Shown: positions 34,313-43,882 of the stretch, piece after piece
Layout of the letters: each line of letters opens with the position of its first letter
Position numbering within the stretch: position 1 is the first letter of the stretch
NCBI GenBank assembly: GCA_022600955.1
Contig: JAHZJK010000033.1
Coordinates: forward strand, 62,001-126,000
DNA from: Gammaproteobacteria bacterium
Lineage (GTDB): Bacteria; Pseudomonadota; Gammaproteobacteria; Steroidobacterales; Woeseiaceae
Length of the DNA: 64,000 nucleotides
Reading direction: 5' to 3'
Made by a program: the position numbers and the translations under genes
The notes under the pieces: generated by a model
What the model saw: the letters and a program-made list of their open reading frames with translations, nothing else
Told to the model about the DNA's origin: nothing
Database searches by the model: none

Positions 34313-37213
34313 CTACTCAAGGGCAAACATCATGCGCACGCCAGCCTTTTTCTCCACCAGTACGCCGTTTTCGATCACCGGCTGGAATTCCCACTTCTCG
34401 ACTGCCTTGACGGCAGCGGCGACAAACGTCTCGCCAGGTTCAGAGTCGCGGACAGAAACGTCCTTGACCGAGCCGTTCATGGATACGGTGAAGACCACGT
34501 CGACCCAGCCTGACTGGTTGCGTCGTTGTGCATTGCGCGGGTATTTGGGGGCCACATACTTGGTGCGAGTTAGTGAACTAACCGGCACAGGGATTTGTGA
34601 GTCCGTGGATGGCGGGCCTGACGCGGATTGCGGCGGACCAACAGGTTCTGCTCTCTGCTGCAAACCGGCCGTTGTATTTGCAGCGCCTGGACCACTTTCA
34701 GACGCATTCTCTGTTGCGTTCTGACTAGCTGCGGCTGCTGTAGCGCGTTGCTCTGCAGCCAGCTTTTCGGCGGCCTGTCTTTCTGCGGCCAGTCGGTCTG
34801 CTTCAGCCTGTTGCTCTGCCAGGCGTCGTTCGGCGGCCAGCCTGTCCGCTGCCGCCTGACGGTCGGCTTCGGCCTGGCGTTCCGCAGCAGCTCGTCGTGC
34901 GGCTGCTTCTTGTGCCTGGCGATCAATGACGCTCTGGCGCGCAGCACCCAGTGCCGTAATCGCCGTAGCGACATCATTGCTCGATGCATCCACACGGCGT
35001 GCGTCATCCAGGATGGCTTCAGCAGAATTCAGATTGCCATTGTCTATTTCACTGCGGGCTTGTGAAGCGAGCTTGCTTGCTATAACACCGAGACCCTGTG
35101 CCGCAATAACATTTCCGGGGTCATTCGATAGCACCAGCTGGTAGTAGTATCCAGCGTTGTCGTTGGCGGGCTCCAGGAGCTGCCCTGACTCCAGACGGGC
35201 GGCCGCTCTTCCGAGAACATCGTCGGTCTGCTGTGCGCTACGTGCTTCGCGCAACTCGTCGGCGACCGCATCGATTTCAGAATTATCCGTAGCACCAACA
35301 GTACGCGCGGACGCAAGCGCGTTCGCGGCATCCTCGAATCGCTCTTCGCGAATCGCGCGTCTCGCACCATCAAGGCCGGCACGCAACTGCATCTGCCCCA
35401 GCTGTGCATTAAGGAATGGCAGGCGCGGATTCTCCGCGTCTACTGTCGCCACGCTTTGCAAAGCGCCTGTGGCATCGTCGATCCTCGATTCGAGCATTGC
35501 AGTTTCGGCCATGCCAAGTGTCTGCTGAATTACGGCAGCAAGTTCCGTCGTCGCAACTTCATTGCCGGGTTCGGCTGTCAAGGCAGTAGCGAACAACTCG
35601 ATCGCGTTGTCGCCTGCTGGCGCATACAATTGCCCGGCGTCACGTGCAGCGCGCGCACTACTCAACGTCGTTTCGAAATCGACACTTGCGACATCAGGAG
35701 TGTTGATTTCTTCTGCCTCGGAATCTGTTACGGCCGGAGTCGGCAATGCCACCTCAGCCTGCTGCGGAACGCTTTCAGGTTCAGACCCGCTGAATATCCA
35801 GAACGCAATGGCAGCGACGACCGCGACGGCGACCCCGGCAATCCCGAGGTTCTTTGGACTGGCAAACAGTGATCCGCCAAGACCTCCGCCACTATCGAGC
35901 TCCATGTTGGCTGGAGATTCTGTAATGAAAACTTCCGCGGGTGGCGGCTCTTCCGGGATGCTGGTGTCTTTTTCACCCTGGAATTTCTTGGTCACGGAAC
36001 TGATAAGTCCGGTTACTGTTTCAGTGAAACTGCTGTCGTCCTGACCGAAGGCGTTGCCCAGGCCGTCCGCTATTGGTGAATCGTCAACCGCAGCTGAAAC
36101 AGGGCCCAGTGGCGGGTCAACGGGTACGCTTGCGTCTGCCTTCGGCTTTTTCGACTTTGGCGTACTGGTTTTCGGTTGTGGCTTGGGCTTCGGTGCTGCC
36201 TCGGCCTTAGCAATCTGTGCTGGCTTGGGTTTCGCTACCGGCTTCGTTGCCGGCGCCGGTGTTTCGCCGTTGACCTTAAAGGCGGCATCCGGCGCTTCGA
36301 GGTGGTGCTTGACTGAAGCTTCGACGGCGAGTCGTGCACGACCGGGAGAAACCGGTTTCAGCAGAAAACGGTATACCTTGCCGCGATTGATGAGGTCCAT
36401 GAGCATCTCACCGTCGTCGCGTCGACCTGCGACTATTGAGACAAGCCTCGATGAATTCTTGCGAAGATGCACAGTCAGTTGTTCGACCTTGTCGCCGACC
36501 ATGGCGGCGTCAACTACAGCGACCCCCACCTTGTGCTCGCGGATTGTCGCGTCCGCCTGCGCCAGCGTATTGGCATAGTGAACTGTATGCATGCCGCGTG
36601 ACGAGTCTTTGATCGTTTCCAGAAACTCCTGATCTTTTGTCAACACCAGAACGTCGACAGAACGCGAACCAACGCTGGCCGCCGCAGAAACTTTCTGCGG
36701 ATCCAGCTGCGGTACCTGCCCGGTACCATCACTGATGATGGTTGAGCCGTTCTCCGATGTTTCCATGACGATGTGCTGTGCGGGCTCGTCGACATTCGCA
36801 GTTGTGTCATTGGCCGACTCGGCGAGTGCCATCAGGCGCATTTGGCGTGTCGCATTGTCAACAAGCTTGTGCAGTGCGTCGCTCGTGACATTGCCGCGCA
36901 CTACCTGGAATACTTCTTCGTCACCCACGAGTGCCTCGAGTCCCTGGCCTGCGTTGCCAGCGAGCAGAATGCCAACCGTATCCGGTGAGCGTTTCTTGGC
37001 TTCCCGCAATGCTTCGAGACCGCTCATCCCGGGCAGTTCCTGCGCGGAAACGATAACGTTGATTGGTGTGTCGACCAGAGTGTTGAGTGCTTCGCTGCCA
37101 CTGGTAGCGCAATGCACCGTATAGCTGTCGCTGAACCCCGAACTCAACGTGTCCAGGGTGCTTTGCTCGCTATGCAGCAGCAATACTTGAGTTTTGTATT
37201 CGTCCAGCGGCAC
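34313..37213 (-). CDS. Receiver-receiver-TM-repeat-TonB fusion protein
   Basis: A 966-residue protein joining parts I have not seen together. Residues about 8-125 and 185-305 resemble receiver domains. In the first, the phosphoacceptor Asp is replaced by Ala (VSAQELPGMSG). The second keeps VVDAAMVG and FLLKPVSPG. A Lys/Pro/Ala-rich linker (315-360) leads to a single membrane span near 455-475 (GVAVAVVAAIAFWIF). The periplasmic part holds TPR-like helical repeats (500-760), an Ala/Glu/Arg/Gln coiled coil (about 770-860) and a TonB C-terminal domain (KYPRNAQRRNQSGWVDVVF, WEFQPV) to the end. The frame is open to 37363, but GGAGG 7 bp before GTG 37213 fixes the start. No exbB/exbD are adjacent. 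A role linking cytoplasmic signalling to an envelope partner is inference. Confidence 0.85.
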   Translation of the reverse strand: MPLDEYKTQVLLLHSEQSTLDTLSSGFSDSYTVHCATSGSEALNTLVDTPINVIVSAQELPGMSGLEALREAKKRSPDTVGILLAGNAGQGLEALVGDEEVFQVVRGNVTSDALHKLVDNATRQMRLMALAESANDTTANVDEPAQHIVMETSENGSTIISDGTGQVPQLDPQKVSAAASVGSRSVDVLVLTKDQEFLETIKDSSRGMHTVHYANTLAQADATIREHKVGVAVVDAAMVGDKVEQLTVHLRKNSSRLVSIVAGRRDDGEMLMDLINRGKVYRFLLKPVSPGRARLAVEASVKHHLEAPDAAFKVNGETPAPATKPVAKPKPAQIAKAEAAPKPKPQPKTSTPKSKKPKADASVPVDPPLGPVSAAVDDSPIADGLGNAFGQDDSSFTETVTGLISSVTKKFQGEKDTSIPEEPPPAEVFITESPANMELDSGGGLGGSLFASPKNLGIAGVAVAVVAAIAFWIFSGSEPESVPQQAEVALPTPAVTDSEAEEINTPDVASVDFETTLSSARAARDAGQLYAPAGDNAIELFATALTAEPGNEVATTELAAVIQQTLGMAETAMLESRIDDATGALQSVATVDAENPRLPFLNAQLGQMQLRAGLDGARRAIREERFEDAANALASARTVGATDNSEIDAVADELREARSAQQTDDVLGRAAARLESGQLLEPANDNAGYYYQLVLSNDPGNVIAAQGLGVIASKLASQARSEIDNGNLNSAEAILDDARRVDASSNDVATAITALGAARQSVIDRQAQEAAARRAAAERQAEADRQAAADRLAAERRLAEQQAEADRLAAERQAAEKLAAEQRATAAAASQNATENASESGPGAANTTAGLQQRAEPVGPPQSASGPPSTDSQIPVPVSSLTRTKYVAPKYPRNAQRRNQSGWVDVVFTVSMNGSVKDVSVRDSEPGETFVAAAVKAVEKWEFQPVIENGVLVEKKAGVRMMFALE

Positions 37214-37453
37214 TTCGCTTCCTCCAAAAATCTTATGTCGAATCTCAGACGCAGTCCTTGCGTCAGAGCAGTATAGCCTTGAGCAGGAATCGGGCAGTCG
37301 CAGAACGGCGACTGATTGCCGATTCTGTGACGCGGCGCACAGTGGAAGTGCAGGGCGCGTCACGTTTGCTCGCCAGACGGGCTAAAGAAATGCGACTGCG
37401 CCCGTGGCTATTGGGATTGGGGTGGATTGAGAGGTCTGAACCAGGCGCGTGAT
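37214..37453. other. 240-bp intergenic region with two dyads
   Basis: The longest gap in the window, between thrS and the receiver/TonB gene. A -10-like TATACT (minus strand, 37275-37270) is followed by an imperfect dyad at 37244-37268 (CTCTGACGCA/TGCGTCTGAG, 9 of 10 pairs) covering the expected transcription start. A second exact dyad, CAGTCGC/GCGACTG, is at 37295-37314. No T-rich terminator for thrS and no tRNA are seen. Confidence 0.5.
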
Positions 37454-39376
37454 TCAGTCTTGGGAAGCGCGTTTTTCGACTTCGTCCAGAAGCGCCTGAA
37501 TAGCGTCCGCAAGTGACATAACCTGCTGTTTTTTGGAGCCAAGACGCCGAATTGCCACCGACCGATTTTCGGTTTCTCGCTGGCCGACGGCGAACTGCAC
37601 CGGAATTTTGGCGACGCTGTGTTCGCGGACCTTATAGGAGATCTTTTCATTGCGCAGGTCGGCTTCGGCGCGCAATCCCCGTGCACGTAGCTCGGCAATG
37701 ACTTCGCGGGCGTAGTCATCTGCATCTGAGGTAATTGTGAGGACCTTGATCTGCACGGGTGCCAACCACAATGGCAAATTGCCGGCATGGTGCTCGATCA
37801 GAATACCCATGAAGCGTTCAAGCGAGCCAAAAATAGCGCGGTGCAGCATTACCGGCAGGTGTTTTTCGCCGTCTTCACCAATATAGCTGGCGCCCAACCG
37901 ACCCGGCATGTTCAGGTCGACCTGCAATGTGCCGCACTGCCAGTCACGACCGATCGCATCACGCAAAACGAACTCGAGCTTGGGACCGTAGAAGGCGCCT
38001 TCGCCCGGGTTGTGCGTATATTCAAGACCTGAAGCATCCAGTGCACTAACGAGCGCCGCTTCCGCCTGATCCCACACCGCGTCTTCGCCGACGCGTACTT
38101 CGGGTCGGTCGGCAAACTTGATACGCACATCCTCGAACCCGAAATCACGGTAAATACCAAGGATCAGATTGCAGACGGCAATCGACTCTGACGTGATCTG
38201 TTCTGGCGTACAAAACACATGTGCATCATCTTGTGTGAAAGCACGCACGCGCATCATGCCATGCAGTGCACCTGACGGCTCATAGCGATGACACTTGCCG
38301 AATTCGGCAAGTCGGTAGGGAAGGTCGCGGTAACTCGTGATGCCTTGTTTAAAAACCTGCACATGACCTGGGCAGTTCATCGGCTTGATCGCGTACATGC
38401 GACCGTCGACGGTCTCTGTCGTAAACATGTTGTCGCCGAAGGACTCCCAATGACCGGATGCTTCCCACAGGGAGCGCGACATGACTTCGGGCGTGTTGAT
38501 CTCCTGGTAACCCGCCGCGTTTTGTTCCTGTCGCATAAAAGCGATAAGGCTCTGGAACAAGCTCCAGCCTTTCGGATGCCAGAACACCGCCCCCGGTGCC
38601 TCCTCCTGAAAATGGAACAGGTCCATTACCCGGCCGAGACGGCGGTGGTCGCGCTTCTCAGCTTCCTCCAGCATGTGGAGATATTTCCTGAGCTGTTTGT
38701 CGTTTGACCAAGCAGTGCCATATACGCGCTGCAACATTTCATTATTGGAGTCGCCACGCCAGTAGGCGCCGGATACGTGCGTCAGCTTGAAGGCTTTGCC
38801 CAGCTTGCCGGTCGAGGGCAGGTGGGGGCCGCGGCACAAATCTATGAAATCACCCTGACGATACAACGAAACATCCTCTCCCGCCGGAATACTGTCAATG
38901 ATCTCCGCTTTGTATTCTTCGCCTATGCCGCGAAAAAAAGCCACAGCGTCGTCGCGCTTCCAGATCTCGCGTTCTATGACCTCGTCCCGATCGACGATTT
39001 CCTGCATACGGGCTTCGATCGTCTCAAGATCGGTCTCGGTAAACGGTTCCTTGCGCGAGAAGTCGTAGTAAAAGCCGTTTTCGATCGCGGGTCCGATAGT
39101 AACCTGGGTGTCTGGCCACAATTCCTTGACGGCCTCGGCGAGCACATGTGCGGCATCGTGGCGCAGTAGTTCCAGCCCGTCGTCCGAGTCACGCGTCAGG
39201 ATTTCGACTCTGGCGTCGTTTTCAATAACACGGGTCAGATCCCAGGGTTCGCCATCAACGCGTACGGCGACAGCCGCCTTGGCCAGCCCGCTGCCGATAC
39301 TGGCAGCGATCTCGGCGCCGCTTACGGCGGCATCGTATTGACGCTCGGAACCGTCAGGAAGAGTAATTTTTGGCAT
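37454..39376 (-). CDS. thrS: Threonyl-tRNA synthetase
   Basis: A class II aminoacyl-tRNA synthetase of 640 residues (E. coli 642). It has the TGS domain (1-60), the editing domain with [11 protein letters not shown] and the distal zinc/editing Cys-His region, catalytic motifs ([29 protein letters not shown] with the QDDAH zinc/substrate segment) and the C-terminal anticodon domain. Unlike in many bacteria it is not followed by infC-rpmI-rplT. It diverges from glnS, and the two promoters look like mirror images. No hairpin resembling the E. coli thrS translational operator was evident in the short leader. Confidence 0.97.
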   Translation of the reverse strand: MPKITLPDGSERQYDAAVSGAEIAASIGSGLAKAAVAVRVDGEPWDLTRVIENDARVEILTRDSDDGLELLRHDAAHVLAEAVKELWPDTQVTIGPAIENGFYYDFSRKEPFTETDLETIEARMQEIVDRDEVIEREIWKRDDAVAFFRGIGEEYKAEIIDSIPAGEDVSLYRQGDFIDLCRGPHLPSTGKLGKAFKLTHVSGAYWRGDSNNEMLQRVYGTAWSNDKQLRKYLHMLEEAEKRDHRRLGRVMDLFHFQEEAPGAVFWHPKGWSLFQSLIAFMRQEQNAAGYQEINTPEVMSRSLWEASGHWESFGDNMFTTETVDGRMYAIKPMNCPGHVQVFKQGITSYRDLPYRLAEFGKCHRYEPSGALHGMMRVRAFTQDDAHVFCTPEQITSESIAVCNLILGIYRDFGFEDVRIKFADRPEVRVGEDAVWDQAEAALVSALDASGLEYTHNPGEGAFYGPKLEFVLRDAIGRDWQCGTLQVDLNMPGRLGASYIGEDGEKHLPVMLHRAIFGSLERFMGILIEHHAGNLPLWLAPVQIKVLTITSDADDYAREVIAELRARGLRAEADLRNEKISYKVREHSVAKIPVQFAVGQRETENRSVAIRRLGSKKQQVMSLADAIQALLDEVEKRASQD

Positions 39377-39418
39377 GATTTGGGCTACTGATCAGACTGT
39401 GAGGTGTAACGGCGCGAT

Positions 39419-39462
39419 ATTGTACGCGAAATGCCCCGCGGATAAACAAGTTCGAGTACAAT
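39419..39462. promoter_or_regulatory. Mirrored divergent promoters of thrS and glnS
   Basis: ATTGTAC at 39419-39425 and GTACAAT at 39456-39462 form an inverted repeat with a 30-bp spacer. Each arm supplies TACAAT as a -10 element directed outward, followed by a GC-rich discriminator (ATCGCGCC for thrS, GGCGCC for glnS). The -35 elements are weak. GC-rich discriminators are typical of ppGpp/DksA-sensitive promoters. Confidence 0.5.
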
Positions 39463-39496
39463 GGCGCCCCTTTTTGCAGTAGTCAGACCAGCACCC

Positions 39497-41167
39497 ATGA
39501 GCGAGACCGAAACACGGGACTTTATCCGCCAGATAATTCACGACGATCTGGAATCGGGCAAACACGACAGCATCGTGACGCGTTTCCCGCCGGAGCCGAA
39601 CGGTTACCTGCATATCGGCCACGTCATGTCGATTTGCCTCAATTTCGGTGTCGCCGCCGAGACCGGTGGCAAGACCTACCTGCGATTCGATGACACCAAC
39701 CCTGGACGGGAAAAGTCCGAGTACGTTGATGCCATCGAACGGGATGTGCGCTGGCTCGGTTTTGACTGGGACGAGCGCCTGACGCATGCGTCCGACTATT
39801 TTGAGCGCCTGTATGAAGCGGCTGTGCGGCTGGTCGAAATGGGCGTTGCCTACGTAGACAGCCTGAGTGCGGATGAGATTCGCGAGTATCGGGGTACGCT
39901 GACGGAAACGGGCAAGAACAGCCCCTATCGCGATCGCAGCGTGGCGGAGAATATTGACCTGCTGGGTCGCATGCGCGCCGGTGAATTTGCAGACGGCGAG
40001 CATTTGTTGCGGGCCAAGATCGACATGAGTTCGCCGAATATGAATCTGCGTGATCCCGCCCTGTACCGCATTCGACACATCACGCACCAGCACGCGGGCG
40101 ATGCGTGGTGCATTTACCCGATGTATGACTTCGCACACACAATGTCTGACGCATTTGAAGCGATTACGCATTCGTTGTGCACGCTTGAGTTTGAAGACCA
40201 CCGGCCCTTGTACAACTGGTTCCTTGATCAATTGCAGCCTGAGCACCGTCCACGCCAGATTGAGTTTTCACGCCTGAACCTGGCTTACGCCATTACCAGC
40301 AAGCGCAAACTCAATGCGCTGGTTGAAGAGCAGATCGTTAGCGGTTGGGATGACCCGCGCATGCCAACCATTGCCGGCATGCGCCGGCGCGGCTATCCCG
40401 CGGCCGCCTTACGCCAGTTCGTAAAACTTGGCGGTGTGACCAAGAAAGACAAACTCATTGAGATGGGTGTGCTCGAAAACTGCGTTCGGGAAGTCTATGG
40501 AGAAACCGCTGAACGACGCATGGCGGTCCTGAAGCCGCTCAAGATTGTTCTTAGCAATTATCCGGAGGGCCAGGTAGAGATGATGGAGGCGATGAATCAT
40601 CCCGGAAACCCGGACATGGGTACTCGCGAAATGCCTTTTTCGCGTGAACTGTGGATAGAGCAGGATGACTTTATGGAGGAGGCGCCCCGCAAGTTTTTTC
40701 GTCTCAAGCCAGGTGGTGAAGTGCGCTTGCGGTTCGGCTACATCATTCGCTGTGACGAGGTCATAAAAAACGATGCCGGCGACGTGGTCGAGCTGCGTTG
40801 CAGCTATGACGCGGATACGCGCAGTGGCACGGGCAGCAGTGACCGAAAAGTTAAGGGTACGATTCACTGGGTTTCATGCGAACATGCGGTGCAGACTGAC
40901 GTGCGGCTGTATGACCGGCTTTTTACAGAGGCCAATCCAAACTCGGCTGAGGACTTTCACGCAGTATTGAATCCGGGTTCGCTCGAAACCGTATCAGCAC
41001 AGCTCGAGCCAGCACTCGATGATCTTGAACCCGGAGTAGCGGTGCAGTTTGAAAGGCTGGGCTATTTTTGTCGCGATAGTGTTGACGGTCAGGCTATCAA
41101 TCGTATCGTAACCTTACGAGACTCGTGGGCAAAACTCGAAAAACAGGCGATGCAGCAACAAAACTGA
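39497..41167 (+). CDS. glnS: Glutaminyl-tRNA synthetase
   Basis: A class I synthetase of 556 residues (E. coli 554) that charges tRNA-Gln directly. The HIGH motif is PNGYLHIGHV, and the KMSKS equivalent is ITSKRKL, near E. coli VMSKRKL. The anticodon-binding beta-barrels fill the C-terminal 220 residues. ATG 39497 matches the family N-terminus (SETETRDFIRQIIHDDL); the frame is open 12 codons further upstream. Its presence indicates that the organism does not need the GatCAB route for Gln-tRNA, as in most gammaproteobacteria. Its stop is 1 bp from the stop of the convergent SAM hydrolase gene. Confidence 0.97.
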   Translation: MSETETRDFIRQIIHDDLESGKHDSIVTRFPPEPNGYLHIGHVMSICLNFGVAAETGGKTYLRFDDTNPGREKSEYVDAIERDVRWLGFDWDERLTHASDYFERLYEAAVRLVEMGVAYVDSLSADEIREYRGTLTETGKNSPYRDRSVAENIDLLGRMRAGEFADGEHLLRAKIDMSSPNMNLRDPALYRIRHITHQHAGDAWCIYPMYDFAHTMSDAFEAITHSLCTLEFEDHRPLYNWFLDQLQPEHRPRQIEFSRLNLAYAITSKRKLNALVEEQIVSGWDDPRMPTIAGMRRRGYPAAALRQFVKLGGVTKKDKLIEMGVLENCVREVYGETAERRMAVLKPLKIVLSNYPEGQVEMMEAMNHPGNPDMGTREMPFSRELWIEQDDFMEEAPRKFFRLKPGGEVRLRFGYIIRCDEVIKNDAGDVVELRCSYDADTRSGTGSSDRKVKGTIHWVSCEHAVQTDVRLYDRLFTEANPNSAEDFHAVLNPGSLETVSAQLEPALDDLEPGVAVQFERLGYFCRDSVDGQAINRIVTLRDSWAKLEKQAMQQQN

Positions 41168-41168
41168 T

Positions 41169-41975
41169 TCAGGTTGTATAGCCGTTTGAAATAACCAGCG
41201 GTGCGCCTCGTTCCAGACCGAGACCCTCTGCTGCACTGCCTTCTGCCTTTGCTACTTCGACTACGCCGAATGAGTTTTTCAGTGCAAGTAACTGGCCGGG
41301 CTTTGCGCGCCCATAGGATGAGAGCATCGGTATCTCATGACCCGCGATACTCGCGACTGGCTCGTCAAACCCTGCGATCAGTGATTCGTCGATATTGCTG
41401 ATCAGGTTGCCGAAAGCATCGATCGTGATAATGATTCCTGCGACCCGTTTTCCGGCCACATCCGGTTCGTCTACCCAGCCAGGCGTCCAGTCCTTCGCTG
41501 GATTGCCAGCTTGCGACAACGACAACCTGCCAGCGGCGAGTTCGGCCGCCACCGGTGCGAATATGTCTCGCCCGTGAAAGGTCTCGCTAGGCTGCGCAAG
41601 CTGCAAACTGCCAAGGCGCTCTGTATCCAGGGTCCAGACTCGTGATTGATCGCTGCTATCAAGCAGTGGTCCGAGCAGGCCGTTGTCCGGGGCGATAAAA
41701 ATATGATCGTCATGCTCCACCAGCAGAATGTCTCGCTCGGTTCCAACGCCTGGGTCGACGATTGCCATGTGGATTGTGCCGCGCGGGAAGTACTTGTAGC
41801 TGCGACTGATCCAGAAACCAGCCTCGGGCGGCCAGTGCGGCGGAATATCGTGCGCGAGGTCGATGACGTGCGCGTCAGGGTTGCGAGTCAGTATGACACC
41901 GCGCATGACGGCGGCAAACGGCCCTTTATGGCCGAAGTCCGTTGTAATAGTGATGACGCCTGAGACTTTCAACAT
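41169..41975 (-). CDS. S-adenosyl-L-methionine hydrolase (DUF62/SAM hydroxide adenosyltransferase)
   Basis: A 268-residue member of the DUF62 family, which cleaves SAM with water to adenosine and methionine and is related to fluorinase and chlorinase. Family segments are ITTDFGHKGPFAAVMRG, DPGVGTERD, APDNGLLGPLL, FHGRDIFAPVAAELA and ITIDAFGNLISNI. ATG 41975 has GGGAG just upstream; a longer frame to 42059 would run into yhhQ. It is the last of four minus-strand genes, with 29 bp to yhhQ. The usual TDFG..D residue is Gly here, so activity deserves a test. Confidence 0.9.
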   Translation of the reverse strand: MLKVSGVITITTDFGHKGPFAAVMRGVILTRNPDAHVIDLAHDIPPHWPPEAGFWISRSYKYFPRGTIHMAIVDPGVGTERDILLVEHDDHIFIAPDNGLLGPLLDSSDQSRVWTLDTERLGSLQLAQPSETFHGRDIFAPVAAELAAGRLSLSQAGNPAKDWTPGWVDEPDVAGKRVAGIIITIDAFGNLISNIDESLIAGFDEPVASIAGHEIPMLSSYGRAKPGQLLALKNSFGVVEVAKAEGSAAEGLGLERGAPLVISNGYTT

Positions 41976-42004
41976 TGAGCTCCCGTTGTCTCTTCGGGAT
42001 ACTA

Positions 42005-42757
42005 TCAGGCCGACGTAGTCTCCGCCGGATGACGTTGACCGTAGGCGCGCTTCGCCCAATAGATAAAGACCGTGTCAATCATCGCGATGCCGAGTTTGAA
42101 GACATACTTGGCGGCACCGAGTGCCAATGCGGTTCGCAAGTCGACAATGCCCCACCAGGCAACCAGCGAGTAGATCAACGTGTCTATGACCTGCGAACCC
42201 ATCGTCGAGAGATTGTTGCGCAGCCAGAGCCAGCGTTCGCCGGTTATTTGCTTGATCTTGTGGAACGCCCACACATCGAAACTCTGACTGACGTAGTAGG
42301 CAAGAAGCGAGCCAAAAATGAAGCGCGGCGTAAAATTGACGATGGTTGCGAACGCATTGTGAATGCTGGCTGAGTACGCGGCTGTTTCGGGCTTGCTGCT
42401 TGGCAGATAGAGCAACGCGAGGCTGAGCATGAGCAGTACAATGACACTGACGGCAAAGCCCATGCGTACCGCTTTGTTTGCCTCGGCCTTGCCATAGTTT
42501 TCACTCAGTACATCTGTCGCGAAGAAAATACTCGAATAAAAAATGACTCCCAGGCTTGTCTGCAGCCCAAAAATGATCGTCAGTTTCGGGCCTTGCAGGT
42601 TAGCGAGAATAATCGCGGTCGCGATAGCAACCTGCAATCCTGCCTTGCCAAACAGGCGGTACAACACCACAGTTCCCGCGAGGTCGGCAAACAGCGTTGT
42701 CAGCCACAGCAGTTCCTGGTTAGCCGTAAAAAACTCTGCAACGCTGGCTGGGAACAC
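42005..42757 (-). CDS. yhhQ: Queuosine precursor transporter YhhQ
   Basis: An inner membrane protein of 250 residues with about six spans, of the YhhQ/VUT family that imports preQ0 or preQ1. Typical pieces are LTTLFADLAGTVVLYRLFGK, FFATDVLSENYGKAEANKAVRMGF and the RNNLSTMGSQVIDTLIYSL segment. It lies between acyl-CoA dehydrogenase genes and a SAM hydrolase gene, with gaps of 8 and 29 bp, so it is in one transcript with functionally unrelated genes. QueF encoded at 13.6 kb completes the precursor reduction step. Confidence 0.92.
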   Translation of the reverse strand: MFPASVAEFFTANQELLWLTTLFADLAGTVVLYRLFGKAGLQVAIATAIILANLQGPKLTIIFGLQTSLGVIFYSSIFFATDVLSENYGKAEANKAVRMGFAVSVIVLLMLSLALLYLPSSKPETAAYSASIHNAFATIVNFTPRFIFGSLLAYYVSQSFDVWAFHKIKQITGERWLWLRNNLSTMGSQVIDTLIYSLVAWWGIVDLRTALALGAAKYVFKLGIAMIDTVFIYWAKRAYGQRHPAETTSA

Positions 42758-42765
42758 GCCGTCGC

Positions 42766-43872
42766 TCAGCTGGCGAGTTTATCGAGGTGCCAGTCGGCGC
42801 TACCGAACATGTGCCGGATGGCGGTCAGTCGCTTAAAGTAGTGTGCAACATCCAATTCCCACGTGACGCCCATACCACCGTGTATTTGCACTGCTTCCTC
42901 GCCAACCTGCTTTCCCGCCTTGCCGATCTGGTACTTGAGAGCGTTGATAGCCGCTGGGTCATCGGCGCATGTCATCGCGGCCCACATCATGAGTGAACGA
43001 CTCTGTTCACAAGCTGTGTACATATCGACCATTCGATGTTGCAAGGCCTGGAAGCTGCTAATGGGAACACCGAACTGGACTCGACTCTTGGCGTACTCGA
43101 TAGTTTTTTCAGTCAGCACGGTCATGATGCCGACAGCCTCAGCACAAATGGCGAGAGTTGCATCATCAACCGCCGCCTTCAAAACCGCGTAGCCGTCATC
43201 CGCGTCGCCGATGAGCTCAAGCGCGCTAACGTCTTGTAGAGATATTTCGGCCGCACGCTGACCGTCGATAGTGGCGTAGTCGCGTATTGAGATACCATCC
43301 GCGTCAGAAGCGACAGCAAATAGTGCTATTCCGGCTTCATTTGCCGGGTCGCCCGAGGTGCGCGCCGGCACGATAATCAGCTCCGCGTTGCCACCGTTCA
43401 GGACGTAACCCTTGTTGCCGTTCAGAATCCAGGCATCACCGTCCTGACGTGCCGTCGTCTCGACGTTGTTGATGTCATAGCGAGCCTGGGCTTCGAAAAA
43501 AGCCAATGCGCATTGTAACTCGCCAGCCATCATCGGCTGCAGCCATTTTTCTTTTTGCGCCGGGCTGGCTGCGCGCTTCAAAACGCCACCGGCGAGCACA
43601 ATATTGGCCAGGTAAGGCTCGACGACAAGCCCGCGTCCAACGCGTTCCATCACAACCATCATGTCGACCGGGCCGCCGTCAAAGCCGCCATCATCTTCGG
43701 AAAACGGCACCGCTGTCCAGCCGAGTTCCGCGAACGTTTGCCAGACCTGCTTGCTATAGCCTGTTTCGCTGTCTGAGTATTTTTGGCGTTGCTCGAAATC
43801 ATAGTCGTTGGCGACGAATTTCTCGATGCTATCGGCCAACATTAACTGTACTTCATTCAAAGAAAAGTTCAT
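42766..43872 (-). CDS. Acyl-CoA dehydrogenase, small-subunit type (PimD/FadE heteromeric)
   Basis: A flavin acyl-CoA dehydrogenase of 368 residues. It has the N-terminal helical domain (NFSLNEVQLMLADSIEKFV), the central beta domain with WILNGNKGYVLNGG, and the C-terminal QIHGGMGVTWELDVAHYFKRL segment characteristic of the smaller subunit of heterotetrameric enzymes. ATG 43872 fits the family start; the frame is open to 43941. It begins 10 bp after the larger partner's stop. Substrate by analogy: dicarboxylyl-, branched or sterol side-chain acyl-CoA. Confidence 0.9.
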   Translation of the reverse strand: MNFSLNEVQLMLADSIEKFVANDYDFEQRQKYSDSETGYSKQVWQTFAELGWTAVPFSEDDGGFDGGPVDMMVVMERVGRGLVVEPYLANIVLAGGVLKRAASPAQKEKWLQPMMAGELQCALAFFEAQARYDINNVETTARQDGDAWILNGNKGYVLNGGNAELIIVPARTSGDPANEAGIALFAVASDADGISIRDYATIDGQRAAEISLQDVSALELIGDADDGYAVLKAAVDDATLAICAEAVGIMTVLTEKTIEYAKSRVQFGVPISSFQALQHRMVDMYTACEQSRSLMMWAAMTCADDPAAINALKYQIGKAGKQVGEEAVQIHGGMGVTWELDVAHYFKRLTAIRHMFGSADWHLDKLAS

Positions 43873-43882
43873 GTTTCCGGTC

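Noticed and set aside
39392-40246. 284-codon open frame antisense to glnS and running across the thrS/glnS promoter region
   Set aside because: The glnS product is full length with its signature motifs; the antisense frame would occupy the divergent promoter region.
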